From Kryptolebias marmoratus (taxonomy: Eukaryota; Chordata; Actinopteri; Cyprinodontiformes; Rivulidae): a stretch of 64,000 nucleotides of DNA. The stretch lies in contig NC_051453.1 of assembly GCF_001649575.2 (NCBI RefSeq), forward strand, positions 18,182,372-18,246,371, in the 5' to 3' direction. Numbering within the stretch: the stretch's first letter is position 1; every line of letters starts with the position of its first letter. This document shows, piece by piece, positions 12,301 through 27,300 of the stretch. Under the pieces are notes generated by a model, which worked only from the letters and a program-made list of their open reading frames with translations, was not told the DNA's origin and made no database searches. Made by a program: the position numbers and the translations under genes.

Positions 12301-15300
12301 GGCCGGGCTTTCACCCATGGAGCCCGGCCGGGCACAGTCCGAAGAGGTGACATGGGTCCCCCTTCACATGGGCTCACCAACTATGGGAGGGGCCAAAGGG
12401 GTCGGGTGCAATGTGGGATGGGTCGTGGCCGAAGGCGGGGACCTTGGCGGTCTGATCCTCGGTTACAGAAGCTGGCTCTCGGGACGTGGANNNNNNNNNN
12501 NNNNNNNNNNNNNNNNNNNNNNNNNNNNNNNNNNNNNNNNNNNNNNNNNNNNNNNNNNNNNNNNNNNNNNNNNNNNNNNNNNNNNNNNNNNNNNNNNNNN
12601 NNNNNNNNNNNNNNNNNNNNNNNNNNNNNNNNNNNNNNNNNNNNNNNNNNNNNNNNNNNNNNNNNNNNNNNNNNNNNNNNNNNNNNNNNNNNNNNNNNNN
12701 NNNNNNNNNNNNNNNNNNNNNNNNNNNNNNNNNNNNNNNNNNNNNNNNNNNNNNNNNNNNNNNNNNNNNNNNNNNNNNNNNNNNNNNNNNNNNNNNNNNN
12801 NNNNNNNNNNNNNNNNNNNNNNNNNNNNNNNNNNNNNNNNNNNNNNNNNNNNNNNNNNNNNNNNNNNNNNNNNNNNNNNNNNNNNNNNNNNNNNNNNNNN
12901 NNNNNNNNNNNNNNNNNNNNNNNNNNNNNNNNNNNNNNNNNNNNNNNNNNNNNNNNNNNNNNNNNNNNNNNNNNNNNNNNNNNNNNNNNNNNNNNNNNNN
13001 NNNNNNNNNNNNNNNNNNNNNNNNNNNNNNNNNNNNNNNNNNNNNNNNNNNNNNNNNNNNNNNNNNNNNNNNNNNNNNNNNNNNNNNNNNNNNNNNNNNN
13101 NNNNCCGCATGTTTTGGACACTCGGGTGAAGAGAGGGGCGGAGCTGTCAACTGACCACTACCTGGTGGTGAGTTGGCTCCGTTGGTGGGGGAGGATGCCG
13201 GTCAGACCTGGCAGGCCCAAACGTATTGTGAGGGTCTGTTGGGAACGTCTGGCGGAGCCATTTTTATGTTGGCTAAGGTCATTTAGTTGTGGTGGCCACC
13301 TTGAATCAAGTTGACTCAAAAAGTTAATCAGTTGTAGAGGTGTTTCCTGAAAATAATAAAAACAAAAAAGAGCATGTTCCCTCATGTGAAACCTTTTCTA
13401 AGGACAGCATAGAAAATGTCATCTGTTCACAGACTCAATGCACCAGAAGATATTTTGAAAGTAGTACCATGTGATGCTTAATTAAAAGAATCATATCATG
13501 AAGTTAGACTAATATAACTCACAAGATATTGTTTCCTGTACTCCGTCAGTCACATTAACACTGACTGTGGTGTTCAGGAAACGTGTGCATCTATGAAACA
13601 AGTTTCTGTCTAAAAAGAGTTTTCAGCACACAGGGAATACGTTCAACTCCTTTCATGTCATAAAATTAAAGAGGTATAAAGCCGGCTTCCCATTGGGCAA
13701 ACCTCCGCTGTTCTACAAAAAATATTTATTGTGAAAGAATCATTAGAAACTCCCATGTTGTGAGCTTGAAATGGCAATCTGTAGTCATTTAATGTGACAG
13801 CAGATTTAACACTCGTGACAAAACAACCTCCAACAAATATCAAGCAGTATCAGAAATTTGACAAAAAAAAAAAAAAAAGAAAATCATGCAGTCAATGAAC
13901 CTACCAAAGCAATGGATGTGTAGCTCGACTCTGAGGGAAACGTGAAAACCGTTGCTGTGGTAACAGGACTACTAGGGGGTGGGGTCACAATTAGTCCGGT
14001 TGTGCAAATATGGACCTGTCAACAAAAGGAGAAATGTGGAAATTTAATACACCATTCTGAATCCACTGTAGTAAAAACACTCTTCTAATTCAACAGCAAA
14101 AGAAATGTGTTTCTGTAAACATCAGTCTTCAGGTTTAACACAAGGACACACCGATCATTAGGAACTCTAAATATTAGCTATATTTTATGAAAACAAAACA
14201 GTCCCTTGTCACTAAATGACAAGAGAGCAGTTCTGCTCGTGTGTGGCTTTGTATCCAGGTCATGATCACAAGGTTAACCACATGATCTGACTGGTCAAAA
14301 AAATGTCAGGTGACTGTACAGCAGAACGTTTTATTGGGCATTTCATTAGTGGGGGCTTTCCCAATCAGTCATCCACACCAGTCTTGATGGTGTCCTGGTA
14401 ACAAGGCAACACTACTGAACACCTGATCCTTCCCTGTAGCCCGCTGGCCCTCCAAGGATGACGGCTTCAGACGCCTCCTGAGGTGAATCTCTCAAAGAGC
14501 AACAACATGCTCAAAACTGGAACTGTCGGGAAAATGACTGGGAAGTAGAAGGCCGACTGATATGAGTGTGTTTGCTTAAAAGCCAGAAAATTTACAACAC
14601 CTGCTTGTTTTCTTTTCCTTCTAAAACTGCCCTTAACATTTAGTGCACTGAGAGACAGCAAGTTAATTTCCAAGTCAGACTCCACAGCCCTCTGGGCAGC
14701 CTGGGGTAACCTTTGTTATTTTCTGTCTGAGCTTGAGACAGAAAAAAAGACAAAACAGTTTCTGTTGTGATTTTTACCAAACAATGATTTATGAATATTG
14801 CTAGCCCTGCTGTCGACAGAGAAGATCACTTTGCAAGGTCAAAAACCTTTCTGTTATTCCAAAATGCTTCCTGATAGTGAGTGGTGAGAAATGGACAATA
14901 GATTAAACCTTCTGTATGGACATCAGTCTTTCATTTTACCCAAATTACTTTTGAACAAGAAGGATGTGAAAAAAGATCCTGAAGATCTGCTTTGCTGCTG
15001 ACAAGTACTGCTTTTGTCTTCATCTCACAGAGAGGCACATAAAAACTCACAGAGTACAAGAAAGTTTAATGATTGAACTTAATAGGGGGGTTGGAACATA
15101 GCGTTGCAGAGAGCCTGCAGTTTCCATACAACAAAGGAAATATCTTGAAGAGGATAAAAACACACAAAAAGACAGACGTGAACAAAGAAAAAGTGAGTTG
15201 GCTGCAGAAGCTGGAAGAAAAACATTACCGCAGCAGGATGAAATCTGTATGGAAACACTGTCAGTTTTCACAAAACAGCCCATTATGTTTTCAAACTTGT

Positions 15301-18300
15301 CAATGTTTAATATATATAAAAATGTGTTTTAAAAATACCCCAATCTTTGGCAACAACACTAAGATTCTGTCTAGAATAAGCCATTGATTGCTGTTAAATA
15401 AACGTAATAGATGAAAGAATAAAACATTATACCCTCCCGATACCCCTTTCTTACTTCATCAGCTGCTCATAGTTTAAGTTGAAAACCAAGTACTTGTCTT
15501 GTGCATCTGCATGTCTGTTCTTCTGAACCTCTCTCATCAAGCAACTGGCAACCACAAAGCAGCTGTCAGGATTGGTGTGGAAACCTTGAGGGATAAGCTG
15601 GAGTCGTTTTGTAGATGAGTCAAGTTACACGACCATGGTTTTGAACACTTGATCACAGGACGAGGAAAAGGAAAGTCAGTTTAATTGCTAACAGGAGGAG
15701 AGCGGCGCCTTTAAAAAGCAATAAACATCTTGAGAAAACAATAAGAGCTAAAGCTGGACGCTGCTCTTCAAATGCATGATTGTGCTGTATCCTTTTTTAC
15801 AGTCACGCTAATGGATTCTACTGAGTTATTTAGGAGTCATTTCAACCAGAAAAGTGGATTAAATTAGTCATCAGCAGATTTGTTGATTTCAAAGCCGTGT
15901 GTGAAAGGTCTACTTCTTACTCTGCAAATAGGCTTTCTTTTTTCAGCCAACAAATAGAGTGCAGCAGCTTTAAAAAAAAGAAAAAAAACAGCAGCACAGC
16001 TTCTTGTGAACTGTCTTACCTGTGAAGGTGCGCTGCTGGAGAGCCCCCCGCTAATCTCTCCGATCCGAGCGGCTGCTGTGGGGTTGCTGGAGCTGATGAG
16101 GACCGGCCCGCTAATCTCCATGGAGTGGCGCTGTGGGGGAGGAGCTAGCATGGGTTTGTGGGACATAGTGAGAGAAGTGAAGGAATGCCTTTTCTTGCTG
16201 TTCTTCTTCTCCCCTGCCCGCTGGGCACCGTTGCTCTGAGGCCCCAAGGAGGCCCCTTCACCGGAGTCTCCACTCGAGTCCGACGGCTTGTCCAACTCTA
16301 TAAGCTGACGAGCTGCAGAGTTGAACTACGAGAGAGGAGAAGAGGCAGGGGTCGACAACGAGAGGAGCATTACTGATGACGCTGATGAAAACGGCACACT
16401 AATTATAACTGATTAGTCTCTGTCTTCATGTCTTCATGTCAACAGGACTAAATCTGGACATATGTTTCTCACACTGAAGGAATTCTTTCTCTATTCTGAA
16501 GTAGGATTCTGTGAAAAGGTTATGAACAATTAACATCTTAATGGCTCAGTGAAAAGCCTCAGTTTGAAGAAAATATTTGAATCTGACAGAATTGATGAGC
16601 TAATATAACATTTTCATGAAGTGCTATGCGACAGCCAGAAATTTGCAGGTTCACAACCCATCTGTGTGGAGTTTGTGTTTTCTTTCTGTGCATGTGTGGG
16701 TTTTCTCCAGAAACTCCGGTTTCCTCCCACAGACCAAAAACATGAATGTTAGGTTAGATTAATTGGTAACACTAAAATGTCACTAGGTGTGAGTGAGAGC
16801 GTGAATGTCTCGTTAGCCTCTATGTGTCCCTGTGATGGACTGGAGACCTGTCCAGGGTGTACCCCGCCTCTCACACAGTGACAGCTCAAGGTAGGCACCA
16901 GCCCCTCTGAAACCCTGAACGGAAAAGTGGGTAAAGAAAATGGATAAAAAGATGAACTGCTATAAAATTTTACACATTAGAGTTGTTTAAAGATGACAAA
17001 ATCCTCTATGGAAGTGGGTTCGCTCAAACCACGTTGACGTGCTAATAAAGGCTAGTCCGTATTTTTTGTGGTTCATGATATTATTTAAACTTTTGCAGTG
17101 TCATAGATTTTTCAGCACACTTGTATTTTAGCAGATATAATATGATATTACAGCTGGAAGTGCTAAAGCTAGTTGCTGCTGTTTGTGCTTTGAAATAACC
17201 AGAGAACAGCAGTGACCCACTTTGGTCTCAGCTGCATTAAGACTAGCCATTAGCTCATCAGTCCTGTCAGAAGTAAACTCTTTCTCCAAACTGAGATCAT
17301 TCCAAGAGCTACCTACAACAGGTAAGATATCAATTCTTCATAACATTTCCACAGAGCCCCACCTCAAAATGTCCAAACTATTCATTTAACAATGTATTGC
17401 GTCTCAGCTCTTTTAAAAACACAGATGACCTGCAGCTGAACACTGTCTGAACACCTCCTGTATCGACACAAGGATGAAGATGCTGCTTCTCTTTTTTATG
17501 TACTGGATTTTAATGAAAATTACTGGTTTCCGACAGCTGTAAAACTAAAGGCTTTGTGACCCTTTCTAACACTGTAATGTGCGACTGAGTTAGATAAAAA
17601 TCAAAGCAGCAGTAGCAATTAATCACAGGGTGGTTAAACTTGCTATCATCTCCTGTTCTAAGCAGCTCTTTTTATTTAGGGCATAAAAAGCTGAGTGCAG
17701 GGCCCAATCGAGCAGAGACCCGGTGTAGGGTAATCACTGAAATGTCAGGATATTAAGGTAGACCTAACAATAAAAGCAAAATTGTGTATAATCTGTAAAC
17801 ACACAAACTTTGCAAAGGGTATCAAACAAGAAAAAGTAAATACAGTTTGTTTAAAATATTTTTCGAAATATGCTAATCTTAATAAGATGCTTTACCAATG
17901 ATTAAGCCATAAAAAGATTGAAACTGCTTACTTACCTCCACATATGAGATGGGAAAAATTCCAATTTTATCTCCCAGCATTCCCTCCGCCCAGTTTTCAT
18001 CAACTCTACGAATTACAGTCAGGATATCATCCTAAATGAAAGCAGAGAAGGCAATGTGTGAGGGGAAAATCTTGCTTAAACGACAGTGTCTATCTAAGAG
18101 TGTAACTCAACCTTCAGGAACAAGAAGAAAAATATTAATGATGAAACAGAACATGCCCAGGAGTAACAGCGCTTCTGCCATGGAAACTACTTTAAGCTTG
18201 TTTCTGTTTTTTGCTCATGTGGCATATAACTTGATGACAGAATACAAAACAATTAAAGTATGACCCAACAGCTGGATAAACAAAGCAGCTTAATCACTGT

Positions 18301-21300
18301 ACTTAAACTATGCCTCACTGTAAATGGCCTTTATTCTCCCAGTTTAATTACAGCTGCTCATCAAGAAGCCTGGCTCCAAATCCAAACCATTGCTGTGGGC
18401 GTTTCACTTAAAAGCCTGACATTCTAACACACACATAACTCTAGAAAATGAAGGCTTACAAGACAGACTGTCACTGTAATGAGAGGTATTTTTGTTTTAC
18501 TACGCTGACCATGTGGCAAAAGGGTTTGCGTTGCATCTCTGCAGTGTCTCACCTTAGAGAAGGGCAGACAGTCCTTATCGGCCTCTTTGTCTTTGAGCTC
18601 AAAGTCGTAGAGAGCTTTGCACTGAGGCGGCGGCTGCGGCAGCGGCTTAATGACCTGGACAAAGTTAGTGGGGAAGAAGCCATGCACTCCACCCATCTCC
18701 CCGTGGTACCAGTTCTCATCCACTTGCCGGCGCAGGATAATGATGTCGCCCTTGGTGAATTTGAGATCTCCTGGTTCCTTGCCATCATAGTTGTACAGCG
18801 CTTTGGCACAAGGGAGCTGTGAGACACCCTGAAATGAGAAAGTGGGCCAGTTTTGTAACTCCTGAGTCAACAAGAAAACACACCCCATTTGGAAATGCAA
18901 CAATTATGTTCAGCTTTTACACTAAGAACGACAAAAAGCATGTTTTATTGTTAGCGTGATTGGTTGTGAGTACCTGACTAAGGGCCCTGTCCCTTTAACT
19001 AGCAGGGAAAGGTTTTGTATCTCAGCCTGCAGGCCTGGAGTTCTGAAAGGCTCATTCAGGAAATTACAATCCAGGGAAAAGAAGGACAGCAAGTGAGGGG
19101 GAGTAGCAGGATAGGGAAGCATCAATGTTGTCTATTCAGTGTGGGTGTCTATGAGGAAGGCTTCAGTCCAAAACAACCCCCACACCATTGATTGCACTGC
19201 TGTTAGACACAGTGTGAAGTGATCAGAATCACAAACAGTACTAACAGACTGGATGTGAACTCTGAAACTGCAGAAATAATGTGGAGCACAGACCGTGAAA
19301 ATGTTTATAATCAAAGCAGACAGAGTCAGAAAGTGAGTTGGACAGGGAGGGGTTAAAGCAGATTTTGGAGTAAGCTCTGCAGTCTTGTTAAAGACTAATG
19401 AAGCGTTTAAAGGCTCTGAGGAGAATAAAAGTACAGAATGAGCCGTGATGGTGAACCAGGGTGACATTACCCTGCTGCAGAGAATTACACAGCCTGAAGA
19501 GCAGAGCCAATCCACTCTGACTCTGCTGGTCTAGCCTGTGGAGAGTGAAGAGAGTGAAGGGGTACTGCGGCCCCCCTGGACGGTGCAATGAAACTGGGCC
19601 TCCTTCTTTTTTATGGGGAAACAGGTCTTTGAGCTCACACTGGCCTGGCATGGAGTTTTGTAATGAAAATGCAAATAGAAGTGGAAGCTTTGACATTTTT
19701 TTGTTTTAAACGACAGAACAGGTTTAAGCTAAACAAATGAGATCTAATTACATGGTAAATACAAAATGCTGGTGTCCTTAAAACTGTGACATTTGTAGGC
19801 ACTTGTTTGTGCAATAAAGCCGATGTATAATAAAACCTTTAGAAGGAGCAGTGTCCAAAGTCAGCAGTGTCAGGTTTTTACCTTTGTACACTGTAAAGTG
19901 ACAGCAGATGTAAAATGTATGCTTAAGTAAAACCTTTCAAAAACTCCTATATATAAAAAATTAATTGCCTAGCACTACTTGAACGAATGAATCGCCTGCC
20001 GCCTTTCATGCCAAGGTTTTAGACTCAAATCATTTTATGCTGAGTGAGAAATGACAGGGTCAACTCTGACAGATATTGCCAAAGTTTTAAACAAAGATCT
20101 TGTATGTTCCGAGTACGTGCTGAGGTTGACTCTCAGCTACCATCATTCTAAATTTCAGCACAACATGTGTAAAACTGATGTGAGTTATAGCCATTTTTGT
20201 TTTCGTTAAAGTCAATTACCTGTGGCAGCCATATTGAATTGGATCAATTGTTGATGGACATAATTACTTATTGAGAGTTTCAATAAAACCCATCCAGTGG
20301 TTCATGAGAGACTGTGTTAGCAGACAAATAAGAATACAGAGGCAAAAACATAATTGCTCGCCTTGAAACTGGCAAGGTGAATACTACCAAATTCCTAGCA
20401 ATGAATGCATATTTTTGTTAGTTTTTTATGAAGTTTTGTACTGAACAACAAATAGCAAACAGATTTGTGGGTGGATTGTATTGGTCCCACACTTTTACAG
20501 CTTGCTTCTAAGCTGGTTTTAGATCTCCCTGTCTGGAAACATAAAAGAGGTGTGTCAGCACTTTAATTTCTATGTTTCACTTGGCTCAACGTGGTGAGAG
20601 CAGGAGTGGGAAAACTGACTTGGGGGGNGGGGCTGTAGCTGCTGACAAATAGACAGGCAAAAACTAGGGGTGGGTAAGAAAATGGGGGGAAACTTTATGC
20701 AAAACCTACAATAAGAAAGTGATATCCAAAGAATCCAATAAATACCTCACAAACACACATTAAATAAAAAGCACAAGAGCGATACCTCCGATCTTTATTG
20801 CTTTTAGCCTCTCCCCAAGGGCAAAACTATACTACAATAGCGAACGTCTAAAAATGAACCTTTACTAAAGAAAGAAAAGGTCTGAACTGACTCTAGTCTC
20901 TATTGACACAGAGCTACTGGGGTAAACATCAACATCAGAACATATATATTACTTATTAAGAATGAGGAAAGTAATATTTTTTTTCTTCTTGACTCCACCT
21001 TTTCATAGTTTTCAAAAAAATCCTCCATGAAATAAACTTTCATGGAGGATTTTTATTTTACAGCAGCAAAAGTCACTAGGTTGCTGTATAACACTGTTCC
21101 TACTTAACAAGAGTACACAGGCAACGTCAATGACTTTTAGCCTCTTTAAAGATTTATAATACACGATTACCCACAGCAGCAATAACCCACTTTGGCCTAA
21201 GAAAACAAAAAGGCAATGTACAGGCCACGAGAGGCTTATGTTCCTTAAAAACTAATATATAAAACAAATTCATAAGCCACATCTTTAACAGCAGCGGTAC

Positions 21301-24300
21301 ATAAAAACACCATTACAGTCCTGTAGTCAAAGTTTTCTCAAACTGATTATGCAACTATCATATAAAAAACAAATAAGTACAAAATAATAAATAAATACAT
21401 GATTAAAAACAGACGCAGATATTAAAAATCGTTATATTTATAACTGAACAAAGTCAGTATTCAAAACTGTACATCCACTATCCAATATTGTCTCCCTGTA
21501 AAGGGTGTGAAAACTATTATATTATCCAGGTGAGAGAGTTAGAGAGAGATGGATGCAGAATAGTAAAAGAGAAAGAGATGATCCAGCGTGCTGAACATCA
21601 GCTGGTGTGTTGCAGTTAATGCAATTAGACCTGTGTGCTAAAGGGATTTTACTGTTATAGTGTTCTCTTCCACAGCACTGGATTATAAGTGAATTACCCA
21701 AGTGCTCTCATCCCCAGCACAGCCAAATGTCAACACCCAGTGAGCAGATGGGCATTAAAACAAAATGCATACAATTGGACAGTACAGTTAGCTTTGAAAC
21801 ATTTCTTGTTTTCAGGATACATATAAGGTGTTTTCGGACCAAACAGGTACCCAGTAAGGGCTTTCTCAGGGTAATAAGGACCATTAGTTACACTTTTGAG
21901 TGGAGCGACATCTCGTCACTTTCTTTTCCCTCAAACAGCCATACACCCTTTTAGAGGAAAATGAGGAAAACTGCTGGTTCTGCGATGTATTTTGCCTGGC
22001 GAAAATGTAAAATAATACCAGTTTACTTCTCTAAACAGAGAGGGGAATAAAAAGGGTGAGATTTGTAGCTTCAGTCTAGCGGTAGAAGGGATTTAAATGA
22101 TTGACAGTGGCTGCAGTTTTATTCCATCATTTTATATTTATGTATATAAGTCAATGCCACATCAAAACAAAACAAAAAAACGTGAGGAAGCCAGAGGTTA
22201 CTTGTACTTTCACTGAAATAAAGTTTTCCTCCTTTCGGAGTAATTTTAAACTACACTGATTGTTATTTCACATCAGGCCACTGGGGGCATCATCATTCAA
22301 TCTGATGAACTTTCATTCATATTTACCAAAGTTTTTCTTTATACCACTGCTGATCATTGACTGACCATGACTATAATTGATGCTAATTGATAATTGACAG
22401 GCAGGTAATTACACGTGCTTTACTCTTATTGAAGCAGTTTTTTTCAGCAAACATATCTGGGGTTCTTTTGTCTGCTAGTTGAAGTGGAGGGGTTGTTTCC
22501 ATTTCCAATGGGAACATTGCAGAGAGGCTAAGTACCTGGATGTGTCACTCAACTTTTTGGAAATATGTTTGCTTTTGCACCACCAGGTGAACACTGTGAT
22601 TGCATAACACTTGGCCATCAGGTCGTGTGACCACGTCACTTAAGCACGACATTCACCGCAAACAACATAGTTGGAGATGCGTGTTGTGGGTCTTTGGTTT
22701 AATTTTTAAAGTGGAGTTTGGAAGAGCACTACAAACATACAGTAAAAGAGGGTATATGAGCCAAGAGTCATACAACAGACCAGTCTTTACAGATAATAAA
22801 AAAAAGAGAATGACATAGCATACAATGGTGGAATTTAAGTAGTTTCTACTTTAACTGTGAGAATGCAGTTTTAATAGTACAGGTGCTGAAAAAGCATTCA
22901 GTTTGCTCGGCCAGTCAACATATGTTTATACCTGGTCCAATTACATGCCCTTACGTCACTCAGTAGTTACTACTGAGACAATAAAGCATGTACTTTTTAG
23001 CTGGTACAAAAAAAGACCCAATAAATGTAGTTATAAGGACTACAAATGGCCAAAGTAGAGCCAGTGCAAAAAAAAATGGCACCTGGTGATTCAAGTGCAA
23101 ATAAAGGACAAAAGGAAGACATCCACAGTTGAAAAAATCTATACCTGGTAATCAACACAATTACATAAAACTATGCTTTTGTAAAATCATCAAAAACGTG
23201 AAATGACTTTGCTTCCTTTGTACAATATCTGGTCTTAACAGCTATTACAGTAAGGATGCAGGTTATACTTTTGCTCCATCAGCAGTTCAAGGGTTGAGTA
23301 GAACCACAACAGACAGAAACCTTTACCCCATGCATGCAAGTGCCAGACATGACTCCACTCCCATATGGGCACATCCAGAATCTCAGCAGGGGGTGGAGAA
23401 TGAGCCGGGAGTACTACTGCCAAAACAGTGTGCACAGTGGGGATAGTCTGTCTGCTTAGTCCTACAAGCATATCAAGGCTTGTTAAACGTTCCTTGAAAA
23501 TGAATGCAGGCTGCATTAGTGACACAGACCAAGGGGGAACATTGGACATTTGTTGTTCACAACTAGGCTAGATTACTGAAGACCGTGCCACCAGTTCTGC
23601 ACAGTTCACAAGAACTGACACATGATGGGAGGGAAAAATTCTCAGGACACAAACCATCTTGATCCCATTACAGATGCATTAGTTAAAATTGATTGCTAAT
23701 GGCCTTTTTAAGGACCCCTGGAGAGCTGGCTTTCCCACCTACTTTATTTTGTTGTCTAAAAACTTGATTGTTTCTTGGTGTATAAGACAGGAACCAACTA
23801 AAAAAAGAAACAAACACAGGTCGTCATCAGCTAAAGTTTTTTTAAAGATGCTAAATGCACTTTTTGTGGTTAGACAAGTTGTCTGTCTGCTCCATTTTCC
23901 AGGTAATAAATGTTAGAAGAAACGTTTAGCTCAGAATATGGCTCCACATTCAAGTAATTAATGCTGAGTCAGTGTTGTGTCAAACTGGGTTACCCTGTCA
24001 ATATCTTTTTCCCCACTAGCTTCGCTCTGTTTACCCCATAATCTCTGTTGTTTTAACTTAAGCAATGATGCTAAAAAAATGCTTTAAAAAAATCCTAAAT
24101 TTTTTTTGTCCTTTTTTTGGTTTGCTGTAGCAGGAAAAACACACCCTGATGGCTGGAAATCTACTATACTTAGACAAGTGAAGGAAAAGATCTCACGTAT
24201 GTGATACTATTTATTATTTATGTAAATAATATTAACAGCTAAATGGATAATATTTTAAAAAGGAGAGTTCATAAATACATCCATCCATTTATCATAAATA

Positions 24301-27300
24301 CCATTCATGATACAAAAGGTGTAGGCCAAGCTAAAAGAACACTGTCAGTTTTTGTATTCTTCAATATAACATTTATATAGTTGTGTTGTACGTATTTGTT
24401 TCTCCCCTCTTTCTGATAAGTAGAGCCATGTAACTTTATTCCTGCAAAGGACTGTTTTCACACCAATATCTGCTGCAGTTCTATCAATAGCATCCTTACA
24501 ACATGCTGAAGAATCAGACATTTACTTTTTCATTTTTATGGTTTACTGGTAGAAATAAAATGAACAAGTAAAATCACTTATTTTGATTTTTGAATAAAAC
24601 TATTACATTAAGACAAAATGATTTGTCAATAACTTGCTTGATTAATTAATGTATTAGTCTATCAGTTGACAGAATAATAGAAAAACAAACATATATCAGT
24701 CTCTGTTTTAATGTTGATCAGCATGGGTTGGAAACATCACAGATCTGAACTGTCGGATGTCTATAGTGAGTCCAATAACCGTAACTATGAAATCATCCAG
24801 ACCTTATCCCAAAAATAGGATGGAAAAAGTAGCGTGTGTCAAACTTTTCCTGACTTTGAAGTGATGCTTACACAGAGGGACCTGCAGCTGAGCTATTTTC
24901 ACAGCAGCAATTAATGACACGGCTTACTCATCTAGCGTCGCTGTTTCCTCTTCAGTTTGAGACAAAAGAAGAACCAAAAAACAACTTCCACTCAGGTTTC
25001 TATAGCAACCCCACTCAGGAGCTTTTTTATCTTTTCTTCTCTTTTCCTATTTTTGGGTCTCTTGACAAAAGCAGAGAATCTTACGAGACACTCATCAAAA
25101 TCCACTCAGTGTCAGAGTGTGGGATGATAATGGTGACAATACTGTGTAATCACACATTTTGCCAAAAGTTAGATAAGCTAAGTGTTTTTTGTCATGTCAG
25201 AGGGCCAATTATAAGATAACAAGCAGTTATCTAAGCTCATCATAAAGCCAGAATGACTCATGTTAAGCTTAACAAAATCTCCCTACCAGCAGCTGCTAAA
25301 ACGTACACGCATACACCAATGTATGAATGAACAGGAAGATAACTTTCTGCTGTTTGAATTTTGTTAAGTAGCTTGGTCAAGTAGTAGTTTTCCATTTAAA
25401 TAACACTAAAACCTTACAGGTAAATCATTAAAGGGGTAGGTCAGATTTTTTGAAGTGAATTTCTGTATAAAGGTTATGAACAATTGATATCTTACCTGCT
25501 GTAAATAGTGTTAGAATCTGTGTTTTTTGCTTTCCGTTTTTTGAGTTTATTCTTTTATTTAATATTATGATTATTTGCTGTGTTTTTCTTGTGGTTTTAC
25601 TTTAAGAGATCTCTTATTTTTATTTCCCATTGTCTCCCTGTATCATCATTCATCCCTGCCCCTCCCACTCACACCTGTTCCCTGTATCATTGGTCTCACC
25701 TGCCGCTGCTTGCCTCATCTGCCCCAGTTATTTTTACTGCTGTTTGATTAAAACACCATTTCCTCAAGAGCTGGTGAAAGTCTGCATTTTGGGTCTAAAC
25801 TAAACTTCAAGTTGTTACAAATAGCTCTTTGAACAATCTCTATTTGAAAAAAAAGCCCCTTTCATATCTTCTTGACACTTTGGAATGATTTATGTAAATA
25901 TTGAAGCAGGACAGGGGGTTGAAGTCAGTGTGCCACTGCTACAGCTCAAGCTGCCAAGCAAAGTAGTAACAGAGTCGTAATGGTAGATTTATTCAAGGAT
26001 AAGCTGACATTGCAGCTGAGGGTGTGATGCTGTGACAGATGGTTTGCTTTTTGGGGAAATACTTCAGTTGTAAAAAAAAAAAAATGTGAATAAAGGGAAT
26101 TCGACAAGCTTTCTGGATCGGCCAGGGTAAAAAAAAAAAAAAATCTATCTGCATTTTTGCATTTGTTTACAAGCTGGAATATAACCAGCAAGCAAAAGTG
26201 AGAATTTCACCCACTTCAAAATATATTTTGTCATAATGTTGTGGGAAAGTTTACTAGCTTGATTTACTTTTTGTAAGGCGACAAATAAGGCTATAAAACT
26301 TTCAAACTTACTAAAGCTTTACTGTGCCGCACTAAGTCACTATGCTTGTTTGTTTCCCTCGCTACATACCAAATGAGGTCCCACACATTAGTCTACAGGC
26401 ATGAAAACACTCAGAGCAGTCTGGATGCCAGATGGAGGCCTGGATCGCATGTGAGAAGAACAGGAAGTTTTCAAAAGCCTTGGAAACTCTCCTCCTGTTC
26501 TTCCTCATGTTCTTCCATGTTGCCATGTCAGCAAAGACATCTGCCAGTTAGCCTAATATTCTTTTATTGGAGTAAAAATATCTAAACTCAAGTTTCAAAG
26601 CATATCTTAGGAGTAACCAGTCTGTGACACCAAAGGTCTGCTGTCTACGGCGAGTTTTTGATTTTCCAGCTGTCCAGTGAGGGTTCATACTAGACTACAG
26701 AAGACTTCTTCCTTACTGAAGTTCAGATGCAGGTCCCATAAAGCTACAATGTGCAAACGAGGAGCAACAAATTTCTATCAGAGCACTTTGTACGCTTCAG
26801 ATTAGTCATCAAAAGGAAAGGATTTTAACAAGAAGGAAGAAGGATTTATGAGAAAACATACGGTTTTCATGAAGTTTCTATGTGTTCAGGTGTGAGTGTG
26901 GGTTCTGCTGTGAAAATGCAATTAGACAAAACCGCTTACACATGAGCTGGCACATTTTTGTCTAATCCTACATGTTGGGCTGCCTTCTATATCTAGCTGG
27001 CCTCCAACGAGGGCTAAAAATTGGTTCTGGGTGGCCTTGGGATCACACAGTCTGCTTGTACGACTAAAATCTGAAAGAACAGCACCCTTTAAACTCACTG
27101 CCAGTTCATACACTGGGTTTAGCAGTTTCTCTCACAGGAACCCACTCAAATTTCAGAGCAGACACAGCATGCGAGGAGGCAAAATACAGAAAGCTAGTAA
27201 GACACGGATAGAGAAACACTGTGAGATCAAAGAGTGAAGAGAACACGAGGCAAAGAGAGGAAGTAAGGCTGGCCTTCCTGAACCTTTCAAATGGTGCTGA

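Noticed and set aside
12172..13314. Very long open frames on both strands (up to 380 codons)
   Set aside because: They consist mainly of translated N from the 614-base gap; the flanks belong to a LINE.
21016..21054. Hairpin as a microRNA gene
   Set aside because: The stem is only 17 bp with a 5-base loop, too short for a standard precursor.
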